From Microcaldota archaeon (lineage in GTDB: Archaea; Micrarchaeota; Micrarchaeia; Anstonellales; Anstonellaceae): 38,987 nt of DNA. The stretch lies in the NCBI GenBank assembly GCA_021814005.1, contig JAKAJC010000013.1, positions 1-38,987 on the forward strand. The letters are read 5' to 3'. Of the stretch, positions 1 to 8,041 are shown piece by piece. Numbering within the stretch: position 1 is the first letter of the stretch; the number at the start of each line of letters is the position of its first letter. The notes beneath the pieces were generated by a model. The model was not told the DNA's origin. It did no database searches and saw only the letters and a program-made list of their open reading frames with translations. The position numbers and the translations under genes are program-made.

Positions 1-219
1 AACAAATCCCGACACTTGCTCGCGGGCATTTTCAACCTGCTCGCTGGCCTGCCGACCCAGGGAATGCGAGCTGCGCGCGGCGCAAGCTCCAAATTCGGTG
101 TAATACGCGCGCTCGGCCTCCAGCACCTCCTGTGGCTTTAGCGAAGTGCAGGCGCTGTCCAGATATACAAGTTTCGGATGCCGGGATAGCAACGGGAAAT
201 CTGCTCTTAGGTCTTTCAT
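1..219 (-). CDS. Cysteine desulfurase (SufS/CsdA-like class V aminotransferase), N-terminal part, truncated by window edge
   Basis: Reverse-strand translation from ATG at 219: MKDLRADFPLLSRHPKLVYLDSACTSLKPQEVLEAERAYYTEFGACAARSSHSLGRQASEQVENAREQVSGFV; typical YLDSA.TSLKPQ N-terminus. Absent from the ORF track because it runs off the window. ATGA overlap with the upstream DsbA stop. Confidence 0.85.
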   Translation of the reverse strand, partial: MKDLRADFPLLSRHPKLVYLDSACTSLKPQEVLEAERAYYTEFGACAARSSHSLGRQASEQVENAREQVSGFV

Positions 220-1133
220 CCGCCACCCCAGCCGTCTGATTTCATTTCCCTTCTGAACTCTTCTATCGGTTTCGGCCCCACAATCGGCTTCCCGTTCACG
301 AAAAAGGTCGGCGTCGCGTATATCCGGGCTTCTTTCCCCTGCTGGATATATCGGTCAAGCTCCGCCCCGGTCTCGTTGTTGTCCATGCACTGCCTGAACC
401 GGCCCATGTCTAGTCCAGTACCGGCGGCGAGCGTTTCGATCGCCTGCATCCCGCCGGATATGCACTCTTTCTGGTTGCTGAAAACCGAGTCCCTAAATTC
501 CCACGCCTTCCCCTGCCTATCCGCGCAAAGCACGGCGCTGGCAATGGCAGAACTGGATTTGTGGTTCGGCAGCGGGAAAGGCTTGAAAACATACAGCAGC
601 GAGCCGTTGTTTTCGGCCAGCAGCCGCTTCACCACGGGTTCGGCATCGGCGGTGTAGGGGCAGGTGAAGCAGCCGAATTCGATTATGGTGTTGCGGGCGC
701 CCCGGTCCCCGGTGACCAGTCCGTCCAATTCTGCCGGCGCGATGAGTTCTTTCGGCTCGCTGAACCGGCCATAATCTCCGGTCAAGGTGTTGAGGAAGCA
801 GGCGCCAGTGGCGACCGGCCCCTCGCAGTTTCCGTAATAGTAGAAGTTGTAAACGCTGAGCGCGCTGTATGCGAAGCTGGCAATGCTTAGGATGAAGAAG
901 ACGGCGGAGACGGCCTCGAAATGCCGGTTCACTACGCGGGCGGCGGGCGGCGAATACCTCAGAACGTGCGCCACGGCCTCGGCGCGCATGCGCTCGTCCA
1001 TGCCCGTCTCGCAGGGCCTGAGCGTCGCCTTGCGCAGGACGCAGCGGAAGGCCTCCAATGTGAGTTTTCTGTACTTGGCCGAGAATATGGACAACACGGC
1101 GGACACGATGAGCGCGATAATGCATGGAATCAT
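216..1133 (-). CDS. DsbA-family thioredoxin-fold oxidoreductase with N-terminal transmembrane segments
   Basis: FGCFTCPYT active-site CxxC, cis-Pro region ATPTFFVNGKPIVG, hydrophobic N-terminal segments; SD-like GGGAGATG before ATG. Confidence 0.85.
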   Translation of the reverse strand: MIPCIIALIVSAVLSIFSAKYRKLTLEAFRCVLRKATLRPCETGMDERMRAEAVAHVLRYSPPAARVVNRHFEAVSAVFFILSIASFAYSALSVYNFYYYGNCEGPVATGACFLNTLTGDYGRFSEPKELIAPAELDGLVTGDRGARNTIIEFGCFTCPYTADAEPVVKRLLAENNGSLLYVFKPFPLPNHKSSSAIASAVLCADRQGKAWEFRDSVFSNQKECISGGMQAIETLAAGTGLDMGRFRQCMDNNETGAELDRYIQQGKEARIYATPTFFVNGKPIVGPKPIEEFRREMKSDGWGGG

Positions 1134-1196
1134 AATTCATCTCCCTGCCCCCGAAGGGGAAAAACGAAAAAAGAAAAAAACGAAGGAGGGAAACCC

Positions 1197-2078
1197 TCAC
1201 TTCGCAAGCTCGGCGTCGATTATGGCCTTGAAATTCTCGTAGGGCTGCGCGCCGACAATGGGTTTCCCGTTGATGAAGAAACTTGGGGTTCCGCTCACGC
1301 CGTTCTGGCTGCCCATGGCCGCTTGCGCGCCCACTGCGGATGACTTGGCTCCGCCATCCAGGCAGGCATTGAACTTGGCCGTATCCAGACCGAGGCCCGC
1401 GGCATGCTGCTTGAGGCTGGCCACGTCGAGCTGCTTGGTGTCAAAAAGCCGGTCGTTGTATTCCCAGAACTTGCCCTGGTCGCCCGCGCATTCCGACGCC
1501 TCGGCCGCCTTCTGGGCGTTGGGGTGGAACGAAAGCGGGAATTGCATGTAAACCAGCTTAACCTTGCCGTTGTAGTCATTCATGATTTGCCGCACGGTGG
1601 GTTCAGCCCTCTGGCAGAACGGGCACTCGAAATCTGAAAATTCCACAATCGTCACTGGAGCGTTCGGGCTGCCGCGCACGGGGCGGCCGCTCACGTCGAT
1701 ATTGGCCACGGCCCCGGCCGGGGAGCCCGGGGCTCCGGCGGGAACGCCGCAACCGCCGGCTGACGGGATTGATGGGGACGGGGCGGCCGACGGGCGCTGT
1801 GCGGGAGCCTGCGCCGGGGCGGCTTGGGCCTGCGGCTGGGCGGCGTAGCCCTGCCCGTTGAAGGCAACCTTGGAGTTGAAATCCGTGGCATCTATCGCCG
1901 AAATGATTCCTCCCGCGGAGAAATATATCGCGATACTCAATATCAGCATCCCGATAATCACCGCGAACGGCAGCACGTACATCGCGTTGCTGTCGGCATC
2001 GCCAGAATGGGCATGAGTGCGCGGGGCGTGAGCCGGCTCGTGCGTCCCAGAATCGTTGTTCCTGATTTGTTCTTCCAT
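1197..2078 (-). CDS. DsbA-family thioredoxin-fold protein, membrane anchored
   Basis: FSDFECPFCQRAEPT CxxC motif, GTPSFFINGKPIVGAQP, single N-terminal TM. Start chosen at MEEQIRNN (GGAGG upstream) instead of the longer ORF start at 2222. Confidence 0.9.
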   Translation of the reverse strand: MEEQIRNNDSGTHEPAHAPRTHAHSGDADSNAMYVLPFAVIIGMLILSIAIYFSAGGIISAIDATDFNSKVAFNGQGYAAQPQAQAAPAQAPAQRPSAAPSPSIPSAGGCGVPAGAPGSPAGAVANIDVSGRPVRGSPNAPVTIVEFSDFECPFCQRAEPTVRQIMNDYNGKVKLVYMQFPLSFHPNAQKAAEASECAGDQGKFWEYNDRLFDTKQLDVASLKQHAAGLGLDTAKFNACLDGGAKSSAVGAQAAMGSQNGVSGTPSFFINGKPIVGAQPYENFKAIIDAELAK

Positions 2079-2130
2079 TATCCAACCTCCAGAGCCAGCC
2101 GGTGCCGGCATTTTCATGATAGATGGAAGT

Positions 2131-2179
2131 TGAAACCATATATGATAATTGGTGAAACACTGGTTTCCAAAACTGAAAC
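2131..2179. promoter_or_regulatory. Candidate operator triad A: three TGAAAC direct repeats at 2131, 2153 and 2174 (22 and 21 bp spacing); the middle repeat sits in the dyad GAAAC-ACTG-GTTTC
   Basis: Read directly: TGAAACcatatatgataattggTGAAACactggtttccaaaacTGAAAC, between the divergent dsbA (2078, -) and wHTH gene (2254, +). Same architecture as 10078-10126. Confidence 0.75.
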
Positions 2180-2224
2180 CACGCGTTTTGGCGAAATCCT
2201 CGCTGCCTTGCGCCTGCCGCAATG

Positions 2225-2231
2225 TTTAATA
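2225..2231 (+). promoter_or_regulatory. Putative archaeal TATA box for the 2254 wHTH gene (leaderless arrangement)
   Basis: TTTAATA about 26 bp upstream of ATG 2254. Confidence 0.45.
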
Positions 2232-2253
2232 CTTTTTGGGCAGTAGTTGTGGC

Positions 2254-2745
2254 ATGATTCAGGGCAACAAAAAGACCTTAATCGGGTTCTTGGCTTTTTC
2301 GGCGTTCATGCTCATCGTCGCGTATGCGCCGCAGACGCTGATGCGCAACGCGCCGCTTGCCTGCACCGACTCATGCCCCAGCGACAGGTATATTTCGGAA
2401 TTGCTGGCCTATCTCCCTGCGCTTATCATCCTCGGCTTTGCTTTCGGAATCGGGCTTTCCTACCTTTACTTTGAGCGCAGGATTGCGCTGCCTGAAAGCA
2501 GGATTGACCGGAAGAAGGCGTTCCTTGCCATGCTTGAGCCGACCGAATCCAAGCTTGTCGGAAAGATTGCCGATAGGGGAGGGGAGGCGCTCCAGGCCGA
2601 GCTGTCAAGGATTGAGGGAGTCGGCAAGGTGAAGGCGCACCGTGTGATAGACCGCCTTGTCGCAAGGGGGCTGCTTGAGAAGGAAGCGGCAGGAAAGACG
2701 AATTCTGTGAGGATAAAGAAGGAAATAATGGATGCCATCAAATGA
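2254..2745 (+). CDS. Membrane-anchored winged-helix transcriptional regulator (two TM helices, extracytoplasmic loop with CTDSC, cytosolic wHTH)
   Basis: GFLAFSAFMLIVAY TM1, loop LACTDSCPSD, LPALIILGFAFGIGLSYLYF TM2, C-terminal LSRIEGVGKVKAHRVIDRLVARGLLEKEAAGKTNSV wHTH. Paralogous to the 10156 ORF. Confidence 0.75.
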   Translation: MIQGNKKTLIGFLAFSAFMLIVAYAPQTLMRNAPLACTDSCPSDRYISELLAYLPALIILGFAFGIGLSYLYFERRIALPESRIDRKKAFLAMLEPTESKLVGKIADRGGEALQAELSRIEGVGKVKAHRVIDRLVARGLLEKEAAGKTNSVRIKKEIMDAIK

Positions 2746-2749
2746 GCCG

Positions 2750-2792
2750 GCCCGTTTTGGTGGCGTATTTTGCAACAATACAATGAACGGGC
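2750..2792 (+). terminator. Two-tier hairpin immediately after the wHTH gene
   Basis: Nested inverted repeats GCCCGTT(2750-2756)/AACGGGC(2786-2792) and GTATT(2764-2768)/AATAC(2777-2781), followed by TTCTTTTCC; starts 5 bp after the stop codon. Confidence 0.45.
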
Positions 2793-3224
2793 TTCTTTTC
2801 CATTTCTGTATATCCTCATTGATTTCTGCGGCAGCGCACTCTTTTTTCCGAGGAAATAAAGCGAACAAAAGGCAGACCGTGATAGAGCAGGATATCCGGA
2901 GCCCGCGCAAAATCCAAAATTCAGGCCGCTTTTCACGAAACAAACGATGCCAACTCCGTGCTTCCTCGCGCATTTCAAAAGGTATTGCGCGGGAGGGCTG
3001 GACATGGGCAAGACCCCTTTTTGAGGGCTGAAGATAATTGAAGATCCGAAACGCGCCCGCTCGGCTTGAAAAAGGGTTTAGCTGGCACAGAATTCTTCTT
3101 CCGTCCGATTATGGCGAGATTAGGGCCTAACTGGGGCTCAAACGCGGAAAAATCTTATTTAAACCGGTCCGCCTCCCTTCATCAACGCGACGGAGATTGA
3201 ACCGTACGCGAAAAAGACGAGGTG

Positions 3225-3521
3225 ATGGAAATGGAAAGGAAGACCATGTCGGCTTTGGGTATGCTGGCCATTCTGGGCCTCGCGGCATTTGCTTGGGCCG
3301 TCCCGGACCGGAACGGAGCGAACGGGATAATGAACGGATGGGACGCACCAAACCAGTGGGAAAACCGCATGATGGAGGTGCAGAGCACGGCCTGGCCGGG
3401 TGATGCGCAGGACGGAGTCGCGTTCCGGGAGAGCATGCGGCAGATGCACAATGCGATGCACGGCTCGGATTACACGGCTCAGGAGTTCGGCCGGCTGCAC
3501 GGGGAATTGGGCTGCCATTGA
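3225..3521 (+). CDS. Small secreted/anchored Met- and His-containing protein of unknown function
   Basis: MEMERKTMSALGMLAILGLAAFAWAVPDRNG...MRQMHNAMHGSDYTAQEFGRLHGELGCH; signal-like N-terminus, GAGGTG SD just upstream, TATA-like TTATTTAAA about 70 bp upstream. Confidence 0.6.
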   Translation: MEMERKTMSALGMLAILGLAAFAWAVPDRNGANGIMNGWDAPNQWENRMMEVQSTAWPGDAQDGVAFRESMRQMHNAMHGSDYTAQEFGRLHGELGCH

Positions 3522-3557
3522 GGCGGCCCTTCATTTTTTCAAAACGACTGAGGGGTG

Positions 3558-3719
3558 ATGCAGATGGAACAGGAAGTGATGCAGAACGAGCGTGCAATCC
3601 GCGCGCTCGAGGTCACCGCCGCAGATTACGCGGATGCGCGCAATGCCGAGGCGCTTCTCGGCCGGCTTCTCTCGCATAAGGACGCGCCAGCGCAGAGGAA
3701 AGTTGCCGCTGGCATTTAA
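3558..3719 (+). CDS. Small 53-aa protein of unknown function (below the ORF-track length cutoff)
   Basis: ATG at 3558 preceded by GAGGGGTG: MQMEQEVMQNERAIRALEVTAADYADARNAEALLGRLLSHKDAPAQRKVAAGI*. Confidence 0.5.
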   Translation: MQMEQEVMQNERAIRALEVTAADYADARNAEALLGRLLSHKDAPAQRKVAAGI

Positions 3720-3732
3720 CGAGGTGTTACAT

Positions 3733-3984
3733 ATGGATTTCTCAAAAAACCACGGGTTGCTGATGGCTCTGGGCTGCTTCATCCCAATTCTGCTTCTCTT
3801 CGCCCTTCCTGCATTTGGCATCGGAGGCGACTGGATTCCGGCCATCTTCATTATTTCCATGCTCTTGTGCCATCTTCTGATGATGGGCGGGCACGGGAAG
3901 CACCAAGCGGATTCGGCGGCTGCAACCAGCAAAGACCATCCAGACTCCCGAACCAGCCGGGACGGTGAGCGCGCATGCCATTGA
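3733..3984 (+). CDS. Small membrane protein with C-terminal His/Met-rich motif (DUF2933-like appearance)
   Basis: GAGGTG SD then MDFSKNHGLLMALGCFIPILLLFALPAFGIGGDWIPAIFIISMLLCHLLMMGGHGKHQ; two TMs and CHLLMMGGHGKH motif. Confidence 0.6.
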   Translation: MDFSKNHGLLMALGCFIPILLLFALPAFGIGGDWIPAIFIISMLLCHLLMMGGHGKHQADSAAATSKDHPDSRTSRDGERACH

Positions 3985-4044
3985 TTGAAGCGAGTCCGGA
4001 CCCGGGTCCTGATGGATTTAAATTCTGGCCCGAGGTAGAAGCCC

Positions 4045-4329
4045 ATGATGTTACTCAAGAAGCTGCTCTACTGGCTTATCGCCGGCTCGCGCGGTGGCCA
4101 CAACCGGGCGAGAATAATCATGTTCATCTCCAAGCATCCGGCCAATGCCAAGCGCATCGCGGACGGGCTGGAGATAGATTACAAGACCGCCCTGCACCAT
4201 CTGGGAGTGCTTCTAAAGCACGGCCTGCTGGATTGCATCGGGGAAGGATACGGCAAGGCATATGCGCTGTCGCCAGAGATGGAGGGGATGCTGGATGAAG
4301 TCCGCAGATTTCTCGAAAAAGCACGCTGA
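4045..4329 (+). CDS. ArsR-like winged-helix transcriptional regulator
   Basis: RARIIMFISKHPANAKRIADGLEIDYKTALHHLGVLLKHGLLDCIGEGYGKAYALSPEM; TATA-like GATTTAAAT about 27 bp upstream of ATG. Confidence 0.75.
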   Translation: MMLLKKLLYWLIAGSRGGHNRARIIMFISKHPANAKRIADGLEIDYKTALHHLGVLLKHGLLDCIGEGYGKAYALSPEMEGMLDEVRRFLEKAR

Positions 4330-4747
4330 TGGGGATGAGCAGGGGCCCGGGCTCCTGCCGCCAGCGGTCGCCATAGTGCTCGTGCTTCTCACCATCGCCA
4401 TTCTATGGGCCACGTCATCCAATCCCTCACCGAGCGGATATACCGGTTGTCTGGCGGCTCTTGGCCCGACAGCCCCGACCGGCTTGGCCAACGCGCTTGG
4501 CGTTGTCAACATTCTCCTGCTGGCCTGGCTCATCATGCAGTATGTGCAGATGTATCTCCGCGTGCGCAGCGAATTCACGCTTGGCCTGATTGTCCTGGCT
4601 TATGTGCTGATGGCCCACGCGCTGATGAGCAATTCGGCTCTCTTCCCGAATCTAGCACTGCACAGCGCCTACGGCTGGTCCATCATCCTGCAGAACCTGC
4701 TCACCACGGCGGCGGCAGGAGTGCTGCTCTACCTCAATTCGAGATAG
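4295..4747 (+). CDS. Multi-TM protein of unknown function, overlapping the wHTH gene
   Basis: ATG at 4295 lies inside the end of the regulator ORF (stop 4329); MKSADFSKKHADGDEQGPGLLPPAVAIVLVLLTIAILWA... several hydrophobic segments. Confidence 0.6.
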   Translation: MKSADFSKKHADGDEQGPGLLPPAVAIVLVLLTIAILWATSSNPSPSGYTGCLAALGPTAPTGLANALGVVNILLLAWLIMQYVQMYLRVRSEFTLGLIVLAYVLMAHALMSNSALFPNLALHSAYGWSIILQNLLTTAAAGVLLYLNSR

Positions 4748-4903
4748 ACGCCGTTCGGTCAGAATCCTGCCGCCCTCGAATGCTGCCGGCCGTGCCGGCC
4801 GCCTGCCGAACGTGCGCCGCTCCAGCCGATTCGCTCTCCGCACGGATGAAATGATGAAAGGCGCGGGCCTTGGTCCGTTCCGTTAGCCCCTCATCAGTTC
4901 CCC

Positions 4904-5701
4904 TCATCCGCCCCATTCGTTCGGGCCCAGCGGAGTGAAGTGCATGTCGTCCAGAGCGTTGCCTGCAGGCGCAAGCACGCCCACCAGATAGACGTTGCGG
5001 CCGAAGAAGCCGCGGATTGTGTCGCCGGGTTTTGCGAACAGCTTCTCTTTGCGCATCACCTTGGCCTCGTCAGAGCCCACTATGAGCGGGTAGTATTTGT
5101 CACCCGCCAGATTTTGGATGGAATAGTCGGACATCTTGCCTTCGGCCAGCTTGAGCGCAGGCAGGGTGCGGTTGTCGCCGGTCGCGAGAGTGTAGAAAAG
5201 CTTGGGGCTTTTTTCGGTCGAGAGTTTGATATAGGCGACATCCTGCTTTTCTCCGAGCGAATTGAACTGGGCCGCGTCAAGCAGATGGAAACGGTCGACA
5301 ACTGTTCCGGTCTTGGACAGCACGCCGCCCACGCTCACTTTGAGGCCCTCGAAGTCTTTGAGGGAATCTCCGATTTTGGAATATTCGCCCTCTTTTTTCA
5401 TGAGCGCGCCCTCCATGGAGCCGAGCACCACCGAGCCGTCTTCGGGAATCGGCTGGCCCTCGGCCGCAGTGAAGCGGCTCATGGCGTTGTTGCGCGCGTG
5501 CGCGATGAGTTGCGGCTCGCCCGAATCTGTCCAGACGACCTTGAGGTGGAGGCCGTCGAACACTTCCAGCGGCGCGCCCGCCCCGCCCATTGCGCTGCCC
5601 CCCTTGTTGAGCGTGAAATAACCCACGCTGCCCAAGAGAAGGACGAAAACTGCGATGAAAACGCCGCTCTTGTTGGCTGACAGAAATTGCATAATGTCCA
5701 T
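4904..5701 (-). CDS. Secreted/anchored protein of unknown function, last gene of the copper operon
   Basis: N-terminal TM (GVFIAVFVLLLGSVGYFTL), SD AGGTGA upstream, two internally similar segments (VGGVLSKTGTVVDRFHLL / LVGVLAPAGNALDDMHFT). Confidence 0.7.
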   Translation of the reverse strand: MDIMQFLSANKSGVFIAVFVLLLGSVGYFTLNKGGSAMGGAGAPLEVFDGLHLKVVWTDSGEPQLIAHARNNAMSRFTAAEGQPIPEDGSVVLGSMEGALMKKEGEYSKIGDSLKDFEGLKVSVGGVLSKTGTVVDRFHLLDAAQFNSLGEKQDVAYIKLSTEKSPKLFYTLATGDNRTLPALKLAEGKMSDYSIQNLAGDKYYPLIVGSDEAKVMRKEKLFAKPGDTIRGFFGRNVYLVGVLAPAGNALDDMHFTPLGPNEWGG

Positions 5702-5735
5702 AGTAAATCACCTGATTTGAATTTTTGTCATATGC

Positions 5736-7958
5736 TCAAAGCTTTGTCCACCTCAGCGTCAGCGAGTTGACGACCACCGACACTGAAGAGAGCGCCATTG
5801 CCCCGCCCGCGATGACGGGCGAGAGCAGCCAGCCGGTGAATGGGTAGAGCACGGCTGCCGCGATGGGGATGCCCAGCACATTGTAGATGAGCGCCCAGAA
5901 GAAATTCTGCTTGATTTTGGAGATGGTGGCGCGCCCGAGCTTGATTGCACGGGACACGTCCACCGTGTCGCTCCTCATCAGCACAACGTCTCCGCAGTCT
6001 ATGGCGATGTCGCTGCCCGAGCCCATGGCAATGCCCAAATCGGCCTGCGCAAGCGCCGGCGCATCGTTTATGCCGTCGCCAACCATGGCCACCTTGAGCC
6101 CGCGGCTTTGCAGCTTCTGCACCTCGTCAGCCTTGTCTGACGGCAGCACTTCAGCCAGCACATTTTCTATTCCGGCCTGCTGCGCAATGGCCTGCGCAGT
6201 GCGCTTGTTGTCGCCGGTAATCATCCAGACCTGCAAACCGAGTTTTTTCAGCTCGGCCACCGCCTGCGGGGAGGTTTCTTTGAGGGTGTCGGCCACTGCG
6301 ACAAGGCCGACAGGAGTCTTGTTGACCAGAAGAACCATCGAGGTCTTGCCTTCGGATTCAAGTGCCTGCATTTTGGATGTTGCTTCGGCCGCAAGGCTTC
6401 CGCCGGCAGACTTCATCATTTTCAAATTGCCGAATGAAACCGCCTTGTTGCCGATTTTGCCCACAACGCCATGGCCAGGCACGGCCTTGAATGATTTGAC
6501 TGCCATGAATTTGGCATTGCGTGCCTTTGCCTCTTCCACAATGGCGTCGGCGATGGGGTGCTCCGAACTTTTCTCTATGGAGGCGGCAAGGGAAAGCACG
6601 TGCGCCTCGTCGAATTTCGGGCTGAGCGAGATTATGTTGGTCACTTTCGGCTTGCCTTGTGTAAGAGTGCCGGTCTTGTCAAAGACAACTGCTCTCACCT
6701 TGTGTGTTCCCTCCAGCGCCTCGGCATTTTTGAAAAGAATGCCTTTTTGCGCCCCGAGGCCTGTGCCCACCATGATGGAAGTGGGCGTGGCGAGGCCCAG
6801 CGCGCAGGGACAGGCAATCACCAGCACCGACACGGCCGCGAGGAGGGCGAATGAGAACAGGTGGGCTGGAATGAGAGCTGCCGGAATAAATGAAGCCGCT
6901 ATTCCAGATGTCAGAAGCCAGTACCAGCCTGCAAATGAGAGGATGGCGATGGCAATGACGATTGGCACGAATACTGCGCTGATTTGGTCTGCCAATCTTT
7001 GGATAGGCGCGCGGCTGCCCTGCGCCTCCTCCACCAGCTTGACAATCTGGGAGAGGGCGGTGTCTGCGCCCACTTTCTCGGCGCGCACATAAAGCACGCC
7101 GTGCTTGTTGATTGTGGCGCCAAATGCCTTGCTGCCTTTCATTTTCTCGACCGGAATGCTTTCTCCGGTGAGCATGGCCTCGTCAACCGAGGAATGGCCG
7201 TCCACTACGGTGCCGTCTGTCGGGATTTTCTCGCCCGGCTTGATTACCATGATGTCGCCAAGCACGATGTCGGCTGCATTGACAATCATTTCCTTGCCGC
7301 CCCGAACAACTGTTGCCTGCTTTGGCGCCAAATCCATCAGCTTGCGGATTGCTTCCGACGCCTTGCCCTTGACAATGGCCTCAAGGTATTTGCCCAAAAT
7401 GACCAGGGTGATCAGGGTGGCGCCGACCTCGAAGTACTGCTCCTCCACAAAGCCGAAGAGGGCTGCAAGACTGTAGAGATAGGCGGCCGTGGTGCCGATG
7501 GCTATGAGGGTGTCCATTGATGCAGTCTTGTTTCGCGCGGAGGAGATGGCTCCCTGATAGAAGGAAAGGCCAACAATGAACTGCACTGGAGTGGCAAGCA
7601 GGAAGAGGAACAGGAGGCGGTTGGGGAAGTCCATGAGGAACATGCCCAACGGGATGGTTGGGATGGAGAGAATCGTGCCTATGATGAGTTTTGTCTTGAG
7701 CTCGGAAATCTCGGCAGCCCGAAGTTTCTTCTCGCGTTCAGGGTCGACGCCTATGCTGGCAACATAGCCAAGAGATTTTACTTTGGCTGTGAGGGTCGCC
7801 TCATCTGCCGCCGACTCGTCATATTCCACCAGCGCGCGGCCGGCGGCGTAATTGACGTTCGCCATCTTCACGCCCGGCACTTTTGAGAGGCCGCGCGTAA
7901 TCAGAGTGGCGCAAGATGCGCAGTGCATTCCGGAAATGGTTAAATCAACTTTTTTCAT
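5736..7958 (-). CDS. copA: Copper-translocating P1B-type ATPase
   Basis: HMA motif GMHCASC, TGES, CPCALGLATP, DKTGTLT, SEHPIA, GDGINDAPAL. Start chosen at MKKVDLTISGMHCASC. Confidence 0.95.
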   Translation of the reverse strand: MKKVDLTISGMHCASCATLITRGLSKVPGVKMANVNYAAGRALVEYDESAADEATLTAKVKSLGYVASIGVDPEREKKLRAAEISELKTKLIIGTILSIPTIPLGMFLMDFPNRLLFLFLLATPVQFIVGLSFYQGAISSARNKTASMDTLIAIGTTAAYLYSLAALFGFVEEQYFEVGATLITLVILGKYLEAIVKGKASEAIRKLMDLAPKQATVVRGGKEMIVNAADIVLGDIMVIKPGEKIPTDGTVVDGHSSVDEAMLTGESIPVEKMKGSKAFGATINKHGVLYVRAEKVGADTALSQIVKLVEEAQGSRAPIQRLADQISAVFVPIVIAIAILSFAGWYWLLTSGIAASFIPAALIPAHLFSFALLAAVSVLVIACPCALGLATPTSIMVGTGLGAQKGILFKNAEALEGTHKVRAVVFDKTGTLTQGKPKVTNIISLSPKFDEAHVLSLAASIEKSSEHPIADAIVEEAKARNAKFMAVKSFKAVPGHGVVGKIGNKAVSFGNLKMMKSAGGSLAAEATSKMQALESEGKTSMVLLVNKTPVGLVAVADTLKETSPQAVAELKKLGLQVWMITGDNKRTAQAIAQQAGIENVLAEVLPSDKADEVQKLQSRGLKVAMVGDGINDAPALAQADLGIAMGSGSDIAIDCGDVVLMRSDTVDVSRAIKLGRATISKIKQNFFWALIYNVLGIPIAAAVLYPFTGWLLSPVIAGGAMALSSVSVVVNSLTLRWTKL

Positions 7959-8041
7959 TTTTTTCACCAAACCCCTATCATTGGCCTGTTGGCCAGCCAT
8001 ACTCTCGCTCGAAGAAAAAATACAAGGAAGATATTAGCTTA

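Noticed and set aside
2466-3011. Minus-strand ORF covering the wHTH 3' end and the intergenic gap
   Set aside because: Overlaps the supported wHTH gene and lacks domain-like features.
4940-5680. 246-aa plus-strand ORF opposite the secreted copper-operon protein
   Set aside because: The minus-strand gene has SD, signal/TM and operon context; the plus-strand ORF has none.
5887-7092. 401-aa plus-strand ORF opposite copA
   Set aside because: Antisense mirror of a clear P-type ATPase; composition (Ser/Thr/Ala-rich) fits the complement of GC-rich codons.
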